NCBI GenBank assembly: GCA_032718475.1
Contig: JAUCBJ010003736.1
Location: forward strand, 1-48,435
DNA from: Nemertoderma westbladi
Lineage: Eukaryota > Xenacoelomorpha > Nemertodermatida > Nemertodermatidae
DNA length: 48,435 nucleotides
Direction of reading: 5' to 3'
The notes under the pieces: model-generated
Seen by the model: the letters and a program-made list of their open reading frames with translations, nothing else
Told to the model about the DNA's origin: nothing
Database searches by the model: none
Program-made: the position numbers and the translations under genes
Part shown: piece by piece, positions 8,672-17,583 of the stretch
Layout of the letters: the number at the start of each line of letters is the position of its first letter
How positions within the stretch are numbered: position 1 is the first letter of the stretch

Positions 8672-10849
8672 TTAGTCTTTCTTACGCGGACGGCGTTTAC
8701 GCAGTTTTTTGAGGCTAGCAAGAGTCCTTTTCTCTTTGGGGCGAGCCACTTTACTAGGAGGGCTGTAACTCCTGGGTGAAGGGTGCAATACAATTGCATC
8801 AGAAGGTTTCGGATTGCGATCGGTGTATCCGCCGGTCGAGGTACCTGGTTGATCGATATCAACTTCAGCGGAGCGAGGTCTAATGGCCTTTAGGGCGCGT
8901 CTTAGGACAGCAGCTCCTACTGGTCCTTGACGGGTCGTCTGGACAACGGCGGTAGGCGGACCATGAGTGGTGAGAAACTTCCTTGGTTTAATAGTTCTTT
9001 CCAGCTCACGTTCTCTGGCTCGATATTCGTAGGGCCGTCGAGATACTTCCTGTAACTCAGGGTGCGAGTTGATAAATAAATCGCCATACTCAGGGTCTTG
9101 ACGGATATAATTGATCAAATGGTATGAAGTAATATCGTTAGGATTGACGTTCCTAAGATATCTTCGAACAAATTTGGTGGAAATACACTCACCAACACGC
9201 TTCATTAGCTCGTAACTCGGTATGCGTGTTTTTTGTTCCACAGACGCTAATAAATAAGGATGGAACGCGTAAACTCCCTCGTAAGAGCGTCCAGGGTAGT
9301 ATCGATGATGGGACTCACAATGTAAATCCGCATTCGCTTCCCAAGCTCGGATGTAGCGCAGGGTAATCATTTCATCTACGCTCTCTAAATCGTGATTAAA
9401 GGGGCAATTATAACTGGCATGTCCTTTAAGTTGACAGTGGTGGCATTGAGTCATAAATTGGGGGCAGACTGCAAAAATATGAGAGTTATTAAGTCTGCAA
9501 TACGCACAATATATCTCCATCATCGGTTGTTCGTGGAAATAGGAGCAGGGTACGTCTGAGTCCATAGGGGTGAAATGGTCTCTCGATGCGCATAATCGAC
9601 AACGTTTTCGAGAAACATAGTTAGCGTGTCGATAATCGTATGCGGTGAGACATTGTGGACCTTGATACCACTCTAAGACGTAGTCGTTATCGCTGCTCCG
9701 GGGCGCTGTAGGCTGAATCGCTTCAGCTTCTAAGCATATTGGTTCGTCTTCCAATTGCATAGCTGAGGTAGGTGCGGCTGTCTCCGCAAGCGGACCCACT
9801 GTCTGAACTTCGACGACAGAATAACCCGTGGGTATTCGGGGTCTTTGTATAACAGATGAATGTAAGTTCTGTATACAAATGTCCTGAAAAAGGGCAAATC
9901 CCGCGCTGTTTAGCTTCTCCGCCGCTGAGTCTCTCAGGCTGAGTTTGGTCAGAGCGCGGTCCTTGAACTGACTATCAACGTTACGGAATGGAGTCAGAAA
10001 GCGCCTGAAACATTCAAAGCGGATGAATTTATTGTGTTCATCTAACTTGGCGAGTTTGGTTCCAAGTATTAAGGGATGGGCGCGTATGGTACAACTGCAC
10101 ACATCGGCTAGCCAACCGGCAAGTGCTGCGTTTTCAAAGATCGTGTATATAGCTAAGGAGGGACGAAGTGGAACACTCATAAAGCTATACACGGCGCCAG
10201 GTGCGGTCAATGGTCCATCAAAGTATAAACGAGAATAGTGATCTCCGTATACTTGTTGGTAATTTATAGGATTTCCAACCTTGAAATTCCATCCGTATTC
10301 TTGAAAAGCAAGATGTCCGATGGAGGTTCGTTGTACTTTAGTAATTCCGCTAGGTGTATTGGCATACATAGTGCGGAAGAAACCTCGGCCTTCTGCCCAA
10401 GGAGCAATCAGCTGAGTATCAACGAAGGGGTATGGAATGTTCTCCATATTCCGAAAGTCGTTCTGTAGGTCTCCATAAACAGCTGAGCCGATTTTAAGGA
10501 TTCCTTCATTAAACAACATCTCGAGAACGGGTTGGGGTAACATCGATCCATCGATACCCATGGCCGGTTTGCGCTCGGTGTCGGTGACGTAACGCTGCGC
10601 GAGTTCAAATTGTCCATGTCGGAGTTTCTTTTGTGTCTCAGTAAGAGTTTCAAAAGAATAATCAATAACGTCGGAACACGCTCGAGTAAATACGTGGGTA
10701 GAACCAGCGAGTCCTCGTATATGTATCATCCGCGTAGTTCCAAGTTCTCCAACCGGAACGCTACCTTCGTTATCGTAAGTGACAACTACATATATCTCGA
10801 TAACGTTAAGAGTTTCGTTCCACTCTTTTGTGGCGTTTTCTAGTGTCAT
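8672..10849 (-). CDS. ORF2b: unknown retroelement protein with three zinc-binding modules
   Basis: I do not recognise this protein. Counting from the upstream GTG at 10855 it has 727 residues; the first ATG is at 10849. Residues 1-350 look like a folded globular domain rich in aromatics, with no signal peptide or membrane segment. Residues 419-484 hold three successive zinc-binding modules: C419/C422/H427 with C437/H441, then C450/C453/H459/C464, then a standard C-x2-C-x4-H-x4-C knuckle at C471-C484. The last ~30 residues are strongly basic. This layout resembles a nucleic-acid-binding, Gag-like nucleocapsid. It shares the frame of ORF2a, four codons after a TAG, and ends 79 bp before the 3' LTR. 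No internal stop or frameshift is seen, in contrast to gag-pol. Confidence 0.8.
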   Translation of the reverse strand: MTLENATKEWNETLNVIEIYVVVTYDNEGSVPVGELGTTRMIHIRGLAGSTHVFTRACSDVIDYSFETLTETQKKLRHGQFELAQRYVTDTERKPAMGIDGSMLPQPVLEMLFNEGILKIGSAVYGDLQNDFRNMENIPYPFVDTQLIAPWAEGRGFFRTMYANTPSGITKVQRTSIGHLAFQEYGWNFKVGNPINYQQVYGDHYSRLYFDGPLTAPGAVYSFMSVPLRPSLAIYTIFENAALAGWLADVCSCTIRAHPLILGTKLAKLDEHNKFIRFECFRRFLTPFRNVDSQFKDRALTKLSLRDSAAEKLNSAGFALFQDICIQNLHSSVIQRPRIPTGYSVVEVQTVGPLAETAAPTSAMQLEDEPICLEAEAIQPTAPRSSDNDYVLEWYQGPQCLTAYDYRHANYVSRKRCRLCASRDHFTPMDSDVPCSYFHEQPMMEIYCAYCRLNNSHIFAVCPQFMTQCHHCQLKGHASYNCPFNHDLESVDEMITLRYIRAWEANADLHCESHHRYYPGRSYEGVYAFHPYLLASVEQKTRIPSYELMKRVGECISTKFVRRYLRNVNPNDITSYHLINYIRQDPEYGDLFINSHPELQEVSRRPYEYRARERELERTIKPRKFLTTHGPPTAVVQTTRQGPVGAAVLRRALKAIRPRSAEVDIDQPGTSTGGYTDRNPKPSDAIVLHPSPRSYSPPSKVARPKEKRTLASLKKLRKRRPRKKD

Positions 10850-10861
10850 TCCCACAGGATG

Positions 10862-10864
10862 CTA
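10862..10864 (-). other. Single in-frame TAG separating ORF2a and ORF2b
   Basis: The TAG ends ORF2a. The next four codons are open, followed by the ORF2b ATG in the same frame, so 12925-8672 is one reading frame of 1418 codons broken only here. It could be a readthrough site, a termination-reinitiation junction or a point mutation. Confidence 0.85.
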
Positions 10865-12925
10865 CAAGGTAGCGCATTCGCTAGCATTAGGCAGGTCTTT
10901 ATACTTTAAATATTGTGTGGTATGTGTTTCCTCATCTCCATATCGTTGTATTCTTTCCTCCTCGAATAACACATCAAGATTCCAGTGCACTAAACGAGTT
11001 TTGATGAATCCATCAAGATTATACGGAGGTATTGTTTCTTTCTCTATTCTGGAAACATTATATGGTTTTCGAAATGAGTTTACTTTAACTAACTGATCCA
11101 GATGTTTCTGCAGTTGTTCGAGTTCGACAAGATCGAGAGGATTTATTAGCGGTAGAAACTTCAGACTATGTGTAGGATCTTCCGGTTTTACCATGTAATA
11201 TTGTTTTAGATTGACGTAATAAGGGTGATCTTTGATCCCGTAAAACGAGTCCGGTAAAGGTCTAGCGCGTATGTTTACATCGTGTACCATGCGACGGACA
11301 AGATCTGCTCTATTGTCCGGAGGTTCAATGAGTATACCATCGACACGAGCGGATTCGATGGGCGGACGCTGCAACATAGCAGCGTCGGCGATAAGATCTC
11401 GAGATCTTAGGTTGATATCAACCGGTTGGGGTTGTGCCGTCGCAAAAAGTTTGTCTCCGAAATGGGGAACCATCGAGGGATGAAGAATGGTTTTAGAGTA
11501 GAGATCCGTCATAAGGATTTGCGCTTCGGGTTGAGCTAAAGCCGCTTCTTCTCTCTCATCCAGTTCTATATGTCTCTCCTCGAGCTGATTCTCCTCCGCT
11601 TGTTGTTGTAGACGCTCATCTAGAAACTCTTGTAAAGAGTAGGTTCGTCCACGTTCGATGTCCTCCTCGAGATTTTGTATTTCTCTATCGAACTGGGGTA
11701 AAGCTAATTCCTTCACCGCTTGGACTTGTTGCTGCAATTTACGCTTCTCCAAACAATCGTACGTTCCCTTTCCGATTTTCTGCCGAATAGCGTCTAATGC
11801 GTTTCGTACGACGCTCTCTTCGACTTCCGTAACGGGTTGGATAGAGGTGAAGCCGGGACGGTTGTATGGGTTAAACGGCGATATTAGATGACCACGTCCC
11901 AATCCAGCTAGGTAGGGTTGGCGAATGTCTCGTGAGCCTACTACCGGAGTGCCACCGATCAACTGTTCGGGTAACACTAGATCTTTGAACAGTGAGTACA
12001 GTTCGGGAGGGTCCGTGATACTATTAGGGTCAAGAGTTTGAGGTCTAACTAAGGAATGCGGAGGTCTGACCGAGTATTCCGGAACTCTGATCATCGGTTT
12101 GTTCAAGGATCGCTTGAGTCGAGCGACCGCAGGGGACACGTCGAACAGGTTTCGCTCGAAACTCCCGTAAGTATATCGTGTAAAACTGTGTTTAGCGCAA
12201 CGTCTCCGCGGATGTTTATGTCTTTCCGTTTGCTGATTGGGTCTAGGGCATTCGTCGCAGTAATACCAAAGACGCATGTCCTGCAGAGGAAACGCGGGTG
12301 ATCGTTCTCCAGTTTTACAATATTCCTCCATCTGTTCGAAGCTATCTGGGACAACAGGTAGCGGTCGATCGGCGGTAAGATACATCATAGTGAAATAGAG
12401 TCTTTTGAGTTCTATCATAGGATCATGATGTATACCTTGAGGATATCGAGTTTCGAGATTTTGTTGACTGGCAATATTGAGGTATGTTTCTCTCAAGAAT
12501 TCCAGATAATCGTTGAAGTCGTTGCGTTTATCCGGTTCTTCAACGTCTTCTCTTTCGAGTCGGTTTCGAATAGAGTTCTCGTGTTCTATTCTTGGCTTAT
12601 CGTTCCGATTCCGTTGGGTATGATATTTAAATAAAACCATTTCTCTTTCGGTATCCACATCGTCCGTATCGTGTAAATCGATAGGATGGCCGGTAGTTAT
12701 GAAGTCCATATACGTACCATTACGATGCGTATAACGAGCGGTGAACTTTCTATAATCCAATTCACGTGTAAGTTGCTCCGGGGACATTGGCGGTTCGATA
12801 TAACGACCATCATCCTCCGTAGTAGTTGGACCAGCGTCGCCGCGTATCAGGCTATCGACAAACGCTTGTAAAGGTAGAGTATATCGCTCCCTGATACCAA
12901 GATCATCTTCTATCAATTCAGTCAT
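10862..12925 (-). CDS. ORF2a: unknown retroelement protein with zinc-binding site and coiled coil
   Basis: This 687-residue protein starts with ATG at 12925, and I recognise no family. It is highly charged. A C-x2-C / H-x-H / C-x2-H cluster at about C223, C226, H236, H238, C243 and H246 looks like a zinc-binding site. Residues ~385-470 are glutamine/glutamate-rich and predicted to be a coiled coil (repeats of LEEDIER, LDERLQQQ, LDEREE type). There is no signal peptide, membrane segment, RT, protease or integrase motif, so it is not an envelope gene. It lies downstream of integrase and upstream of ORF2b in the same frame. Expression would need splicing, an internal promoter or reinitiation. 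A possible 3' splice site (CATAGCAG) sits just before the ATG. Confidence 0.8.
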   Translation of the reverse strand: MTELIEDDLGIRERYTLPLQAFVDSLIRGDAGPTTTEDDGRYIEPPMSPEQLTRELDYRKFTARYTHRNGTYMDFITTGHPIDLHDTDDVDTEREMVLFKYHTQRNRNDKPRIEHENSIRNRLEREDVEEPDKRNDFNDYLEFLRETYLNIASQQNLETRYPQGIHHDPMIELKRLYFTMMYLTADRPLPVVPDSFEQMEEYCKTGERSPAFPLQDMRLWYYCDECPRPNQQTERHKHPRRRCAKHSFTRYTYGSFERNLFDVSPAVARLKRSLNKPMIRVPEYSVRPPHSLVRPQTLDPNSITDPPELYSLFKDLVLPEQLIGGTPVVGSRDIRQPYLAGLGRGHLISPFNPYNRPGFTSIQPVTEVEESVVRNALDAIRQKIGKGTYDCLEKRKLQQQVQAVKELALPQFDREIQNLEEDIERGRTYSLQEFLDERLQQQAEENQLEERHIELDEREEAALAQPEAQILMTDLYSKTILHPSMVPHFGDKLFATAQPQPVDINLRSRDLIADAAMLQRPPIESARVDGILIEPPDNRADLVRRMVHDVNIRARPLPDSFYGIKDHPYYVNLKQYYMVKPEDPTHSLKFLPLINPLDLVELEQLQKHLDQLVKVNSFRKPYNVSRIEKETIPPYNLDGFIKTRLVHWNLDVLFEEERIQRYGDEETHTTQYLKYKDLPNASECATL

Positions 12926-14688
12926 ATCTGCTATGAGTTTATCAATATTATAATGAGTTTATATATTAGGCTAGCGGGCGTCGCTGCCTACCCCTCTTTT
13001 GCCCCCGGACAGTGTAAGATCCTCAGCGCCGATGTACCGTCGTCGCTGTGCTTTCGCCAACGATGTAGCTACACAACGACAACGATAACCGGCACAAGTC
13101 ACTTCACTGTCCGTCCCAAAGGCTTAGATGTACTGCAGGTTCTTCTTGGAGAGTTAGGGTTACTTTCACAATTGCGACTCGCTACTGTAAACACACCTTA
13201 GTAGTAACATTCACCTACAAACGCACAAATTCCACGTAACTGTCACAAATGGTACACATTCTATCACACATTCGGGTCATTTGTCAGTTAGTCAAGTGCC
13301 TTCCAGAATGTCACGTTGTTATTATGTATCCTTGGATACTAGCGGTGTGCTATTTATTCCGTATGCTATTCAATGCGCAAGCCCTTTATTGTTCTTTTAA
13401 CTCACTTCTAATTCTAGCGTGGTTGTTGCCATGGTGACATTATGGAAAGCTAGCGGTAGAATTAGGGTAATTCTCATGCATACAGATCTGGGATGCTATT
13501 TAATAGTAATTCTTTAATGGTCAATATCCCCTTTATACATGATTCTATAAATTTTATCGGCTATTGACTATACATTGGAGATTCTCGCACACAAATACAC
13601 TTAATAGAGTGAATCTCCGCTCCCATGATCTATTAATTAATGGAATTTTGGGAATGTTATAAATTGTATAAAATGACAATTTATTAAATTCATTGAAATA
13701 TCTGAATTTAAATTTATTCCCGTAAATTTTATTATTTAATGTTAAATAGACACAATTTTATTCCAGAACGTGTCTGGGAACTTGGATCCTTAATTCTAGG
13801 AATTTTGTCCTTTTAAGAGTATCGGTAAGTGCTACGATATCTTAATCGACTAGAATTTTAAAGGATCTGATATTTGACAGAATTTTGTAAATATTAATAA
13901 TTAATATTTAGGATGGGCACCAGTTTATTCCAGAACTTGTCTGGGGGCATTAACCACTGATTCTAGAATTTTGTCTTTCAAGTATATCGGTGGGTGCCGC
14001 GATATCTTAATAGACTAGAATTACAGATGGTCAAAGGGTTTAACAGATTTATTTTGCGTTATACGCTACTGTTAAAGGGACATCACGCTACTATATGTAT
14101 TATTTAATATACGGTATGAGAGCAAATCGCACGTTTCCAAGGTCTACCCAGAGCTTGGTTTAGCCGAGACACGAGGATCTGAACTTTGCATTCCTAATAC
14201 TCTGCCTACCAATAATACTTGAATATAGTAGTGGCTTTATTGTACTTTAATAAGTACGGACATTTCATCTTACTGTAGTCATGTATTTATAATGTAATAC
14301 GGACAGTAAGGAAGGAGAAAAAGAATTATTTCTCGTCGTCGCACTAAATATATAATACAAGTAATTACGTAATAAATGCGAATATATTGCACTAATCTAC
14401 TAAATGTTCGCTAAAATAACATGTTACTAAATAAAATTAAATAAAACGATTAAAATAAAATTACATAATAATACATACTTAAATATAAAAGAATAAAACA
14501 AATACAAATATAAAATAATATGGTCACACACCCACTCCAGCCGTTTTTAAGTTGGGGAGTCCCTAGATGTTTGTTGGATTAGGGAGGTGGTCGTGGGAAG
14601 AGTATCTTGTCTCCCATAGTTTCCGGAGAGTTCTCTGTCTCTTTCCAGTAAACATAAGTGACCAACTGGGCGATTGAGCTGCTGTGTC
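12926..14688 (-). other. Non-coding spacer between pol and ORF2 of the BEL/Pao element
   Basis: No sustained frame on the minus strand beyond the end of the integrase. Near 14579-14700 a frame different from the annotated integrase tail stays open for about 40 codons, so the true pol terminus may lie around 14579. The middle part (13440-14520) is AT-rich and contains a duplicated ~165-bp block. This spacer is the logical place for a promoter or splice acceptor serving ORF2. Confidence 0.55.
13763..14040 (-). repeat. Imperfect ~165-bp direct duplication in pol-ORF2 spacer
   Basis: Two diverged copies begin near 13763 and 13928, both opening with TTATTCCAGAAC followed by TGTCTGGG. Both contain ATTTTGTC, then TATCGGTRRGTGC and CGATATCTTAATMGACTAG about 90 bp later. 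The spacing and order of blocks are conserved, so this is a real duplication, not low complexity. Confidence 0.7.
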
Positions 14689-15282
14689 TCAAAGACAATT
14701 CCCGGTTTCGACGACGAGATCTACCGATCGCACCAAACCATCATCCGAGATGTGAGTCTCGATGATACGACCTGTCTGCCACCGCTTACGTGGAAGATCC
14801 ACATCCACAATAAGAACCATGTCTCCAGCGCTGACGTTTTCTTGCTGCGCAAACCACTTAGTTCGAAGTTGTAGCGTGGGCAGATAATGTTTTTCGAAAT
14901 GGTCAGCGAAACGACGGGATAACAACTGCATGAGTTGCCAAGTTTGTCGGCAGTATTCGTCTCCGTCTGTGATTTCCGATTGTGGGAGCATGGCTACAGG
15001 TTTCTTCAGTAGGAAGTGCGCGGGTGTTAGCGCCTCCAGGGAATCGGGACTCGATGAGACTGGCATAAGCGGTCTCTCGTTGAGATAGGCGGCGATTTCT
15101 TCCATTAACGTCCGCAAAAGTTCGTCGGTGAGATAAGCGCGACAAGGCACTATAAAATGAAATGCTGTCTTCACACTTCTTATTAATCTCTCCCAACTTC
15201 CTCCCCACCAAGGGGCGTCGGCGGCGTTGAAGGTCCAACTAGACGCTGTTACTCGTAGTTGGTCGTCCACCTGTCTTTGGTT
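14689..15282 (-). CDS. BEL/Pao integrase: catalytic Glu and C-terminal DUF5641-like domain
   Basis: This part of the single Gag-Pol frame follows a TGA at 15283-15285. It carries APWWGGSWERLI with the catalytic Glu. The region YLPTLQLRTKWF, GDMVLIVD, PRKRWQTGRI and DGLVRSVDL is the integrase C-terminal domain (DUF5641) typical of BEL/Pao polyproteins. The annotated end is a TGA at 14689. A neighbouring frame remains open to about 14579 with plausible terminal sequence, so a 1-base indel near the end cannot be excluded. Confidence 0.88.
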   Translation of the reverse strand, partial: NQRQVDDQLRVTASSWTFNAADAPWWGGSWERLIRSVKTAFHFIVPCRAYLTDELLRTLMEEIAAYLNERPLMPVSSSPDSLEALTPAHFLLKKPVAMLPQSEITDGDEYCRQTWQLMQLLSRRFADHFEKHYLPTLQLRTKWFAQQENVSAGDMVLIVDVDLPRKRWQTGRIIETHISDDGLVRSVDLVVETGNCL

Positions 15283-15285
15283 TCA
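15283..15285 (-). other. In-frame TGA in integrase
   Basis: This stop separates the integrase core from the segment with the catalytic Glu. The frame is continuous on both sides with no indel. It is one of four in-frame TGA codons in pol. Confidence 0.85.
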
Positions 15286-15708
15286 ATCTTTGACGTAAGC
15301 TTTGATTTCATTGTTGGCACCAATGAAGTTTGTTCCCTTATCAGATCTCATCGTGTTACTAGTGCCAAAGCGAGCGATCTGTCGTCGTAAGCTTAATAGA
15401 AAGCTGTTGGTAGATAAATCGTTCACCATATCGAGATGGATGGCTCTACAAGTCATACAAACAAAGATTACACACCATCTCTTGACTATAGTCCTAGCAC
15501 GATATACTTCAATAGGGCCAAATAAATCCACACCGGTATTAGTAAAGGGTGGTTCATAAAAGCTTACTCGTTCCCTAGGTAATTCTGCCTCTCTCTGTGT
15601 TAAAGGCCTACTGAATGCTTTCCTACAGGGTATACAGTTCCTAAGAACTTGGTTCAGAGCTCTACGGGGTTTATAAAAATAATAGCGATTTCGAATTTCG
15701 CTAAGAAC
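15286..15708 (-). CDS. BEL/Pao integrase: zinc-binding Cys pair and catalytic core
   Basis: The frame between two TGA codons encodes the CIPC half of the HHCC zinc-binding domain. The core then starts GVDLFGPIEV (first catalytic Asp), continues CRAIHLDMV, and reaches MRSDKGTNFIGA (second catalytic Asp). The His half of the zinc-binding domain lies just upstream of the TGA at 15709-15711. The order and spacing match BEL/Pao integrases. The displayed start at 15531 (GTG) is only an ORF-finder start, since this is an internal part of a polyprotein. Confidence 0.88.
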
Positions 15709-15711
15709 TCA
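15709..15711 (-). other. In-frame TGA between RNase H and integrase
   Basis: The stop falls inside the integrase zinc-binding domain, between its His pair and Cys pair. A natural protein boundary is therefore unlikely. Frame continuity is preserved on both sides. Confidence 0.85.
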
Positions 15712-17034
15712 TTCTCTACCAGCATGATAAAGTTTGCTGTGAACATCTACAATCATCTTGACTTGTATTTCAAGATTTCTAATGAGTATGGGGAACTTAG
15801 TATCAAAGGATAATGGGGCATTCGTTAACCTTCCTCCAACACATATCAACCCATCTATCATTGTGCTAGAGAAACGATCCCTTAAGCGCATCTGTGGATT
15901 TCTCAACAACAGGAAATACTTATCGGAATCTTCATAGCATTGTAAGAGTCTCAGCATCTGTTTGTTGGTTTCTTCATGCTCCTGATAACTGATCTTCTCC
16001 TTCAGAAACCTGTCGGGTATCTTATGTTTGGGAAGATCTTTAATAACATGGACCTGCACTGATGTGATTGGAGCGGTATCACCCTTTGTTTTCATCCCAG
16101 AGTAGTGATGGTGAAAACATCTCTTTAAATATGTAACGGCCTTACAGAGCCGATTCCAGGAACTGTAGTGATGTATCGCTCTCTGCAGAAGAGGTGAGAG
16201 TCCTTGCGAGACGTCTGGTATGCCAGATTTCCAATCCTTATCACGGATTTCCACAACGGGTTTATTTGAGGCTGTGGGTTTCTGATCCAAAGCGTCGTCT
16301 CCGGAAGTATGTAGGACAGACAGATCTACTGTGGGTTTGAATAACTTCGATTTACTCGCCTGAGTTTTAGGTTTGACTTTCTCCGCTCCCTTGGCCTGTC
16401 TAATCTCTGCTGTAGTAAGATGAGGAGGCCATTCTTCTTCTTCTTTGTAGAGGAAGTCGGGTCCACCTAACCAGTCTGGAGTATCTACCAGTTCTTGTGG
16501 AGTTGCTCCCCTGGAAGCGATGTCCGCTGGATTAATTGTTCCGGGGCAATGTCTCCATTGATCCATCGTCGTGCGACTGAGTATAATAGCTACTCTGTTG
16601 GTAACGAAGACGCTGAACTGACAGACTTCATTGGTGATATACTCCAACACGAGTAAGGCGTCGGTCCAATAGACAGTTTTCTCCAGGGGATAGTCGATCT
16701 GTTCTGTTACATTCCGGCCGATGGCTGTAGCGTATAGAGCCGCTTTTAACTCCGCTCGAGGAACTTTCAACTTGTTGTTTATCAATGCCTTAGAGGTAAC
16801 CAAGGCGACTTTGATTCCGTCCGGAGTTTCCACCCTTAGGTAGGCTACTATACCGATTCCCATATCGCTGGCGTCTCCAAACACATGGAGTTGATATGAA
16901 TACGTAGGGAGAACATGACCAAAATATGAACGGGAAATTATAAAGTTTTCGATGGCTGGTAGAGAATCTTCCCATTTCATCCACTTCTTTAATAATTCTT
17001 CCTTAAGTGGATCGTCCCATGAGTGGTTTTCAAG
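15712..17034 (-). CDS. BEL/Pao RNase H region and integrase His pair
   Basis: This pol segment lies between TGA codons at 17035-17037 and 15709-15711. It contains the RNase H-like core: LHVFGDASDMGIGIVAYLR (first Asp), KVPRAELKAAL (Glu), and VYWTDALLVLEYI (second Asp). NPADIASRG and WLGGPDFL, hallmarks of the BEL/Pao (Peptidase_A17 / RNase H) region, follow. A ~200-residue charged linker precedes the integrase His pair, HSKLYHAG (His 414 and 419 from the ATG at 16980). The frame is intact between the stops. Confidence 0.88.
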
Positions 17035-17037
17035 TCA
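17035..17037 (-). other. In-frame TGA between RT and RNase H
   Basis: Stop after SPVILIARSLVQQM. The same frame continues into the WDDPL-containing start of the RNase H region without an indel. Confidence 0.85.
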
Positions 17038-17580
17038 CATTTGTTGTACTAAACTCCGAGCAATTAATATAACTGGGCTAATAAATCCCAATGGATCGAA
17101 ATAAGTGCTCAGGATACTTAAACAAATCCGTTTAGTCCGAACTGGATTATCTCGCTGTTTTAATTGGAAAAACAGGATATCTCTTTCTGTGTCCCATTTC
17201 AAACCAAGGGTCTTAGTTTCTGGGAGATCATCCTTTATTAGATCTAGGTCTTTTGTTCCTCGATCTTCTACCGGGATCGACTCCAGAAACTCACGGGAGT
17301 TGCTAGTGAATTTAGTTAATCGAAATCCACCTTTCTTTAAGCATTCTACCGTTCCTTTAGTGACCTCAATGGCTTCTTCGACTGATGGAAGGGACTTCAG
17401 ATTATCGTCCATGTAGATGTTTCGTTTGATATTGTCGATCACCTCTTTAGAGAAGGCGTCTCGGTTGTCATCCGCAGTGGTGCGCACCACGGAACAGGCG
17501 TTTGAAGGGCTCGAGATTATCCCAAAGGCTTGGATGGTCATCCAGTACTCCACCGGTTTCTTGTTGAGGTCTCCTTCAGG
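17038..17580 (-). CDS. BEL/Pao reverse transcriptase, catalytic half
   Basis: The frame continues from the gag-protease-RT segment after a TGA at 17581-17583. It contains FGIISSPSNACSVVR, the usual BEL/Pao pre-catalytic motif (F-G-x-x-S-S-P). The catalytic box NIYMDDNL is at about 17404-17415, where most BEL elements have YVDDLL. KGGFRLTKFTSN and TLGLKWDTERD (thumb) follow. The first catalytic Asp lies in the preceding segment (ASDIKGMF). With the stops ignored the RT contains all its core motifs. Confidence 0.9.
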
Positions 17581-17583
17581 TCA
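17581..17583 (-). other. In-frame TGA within RT
   Basis: The stop lies after SLRFLW, in the RT palm between the two catalytic Asp motifs. A strictly inactive product results unless the stop is read through. Both flanks stay in one frame. Confidence 0.85.

Noticed and set aside
8672-10849. Envelope glycoprotein as the identity of the 3' ORF
   Set aside because: No signal peptide, transmembrane anchor, fusion peptide or furin-like site; instead it has zinc knuckles and a basic tail.
12953-13201. 82-residue plus-strand frame upstream of ORF2a
   Set aside because: No motif, wrong strand for the element, and ordinary length for chance.
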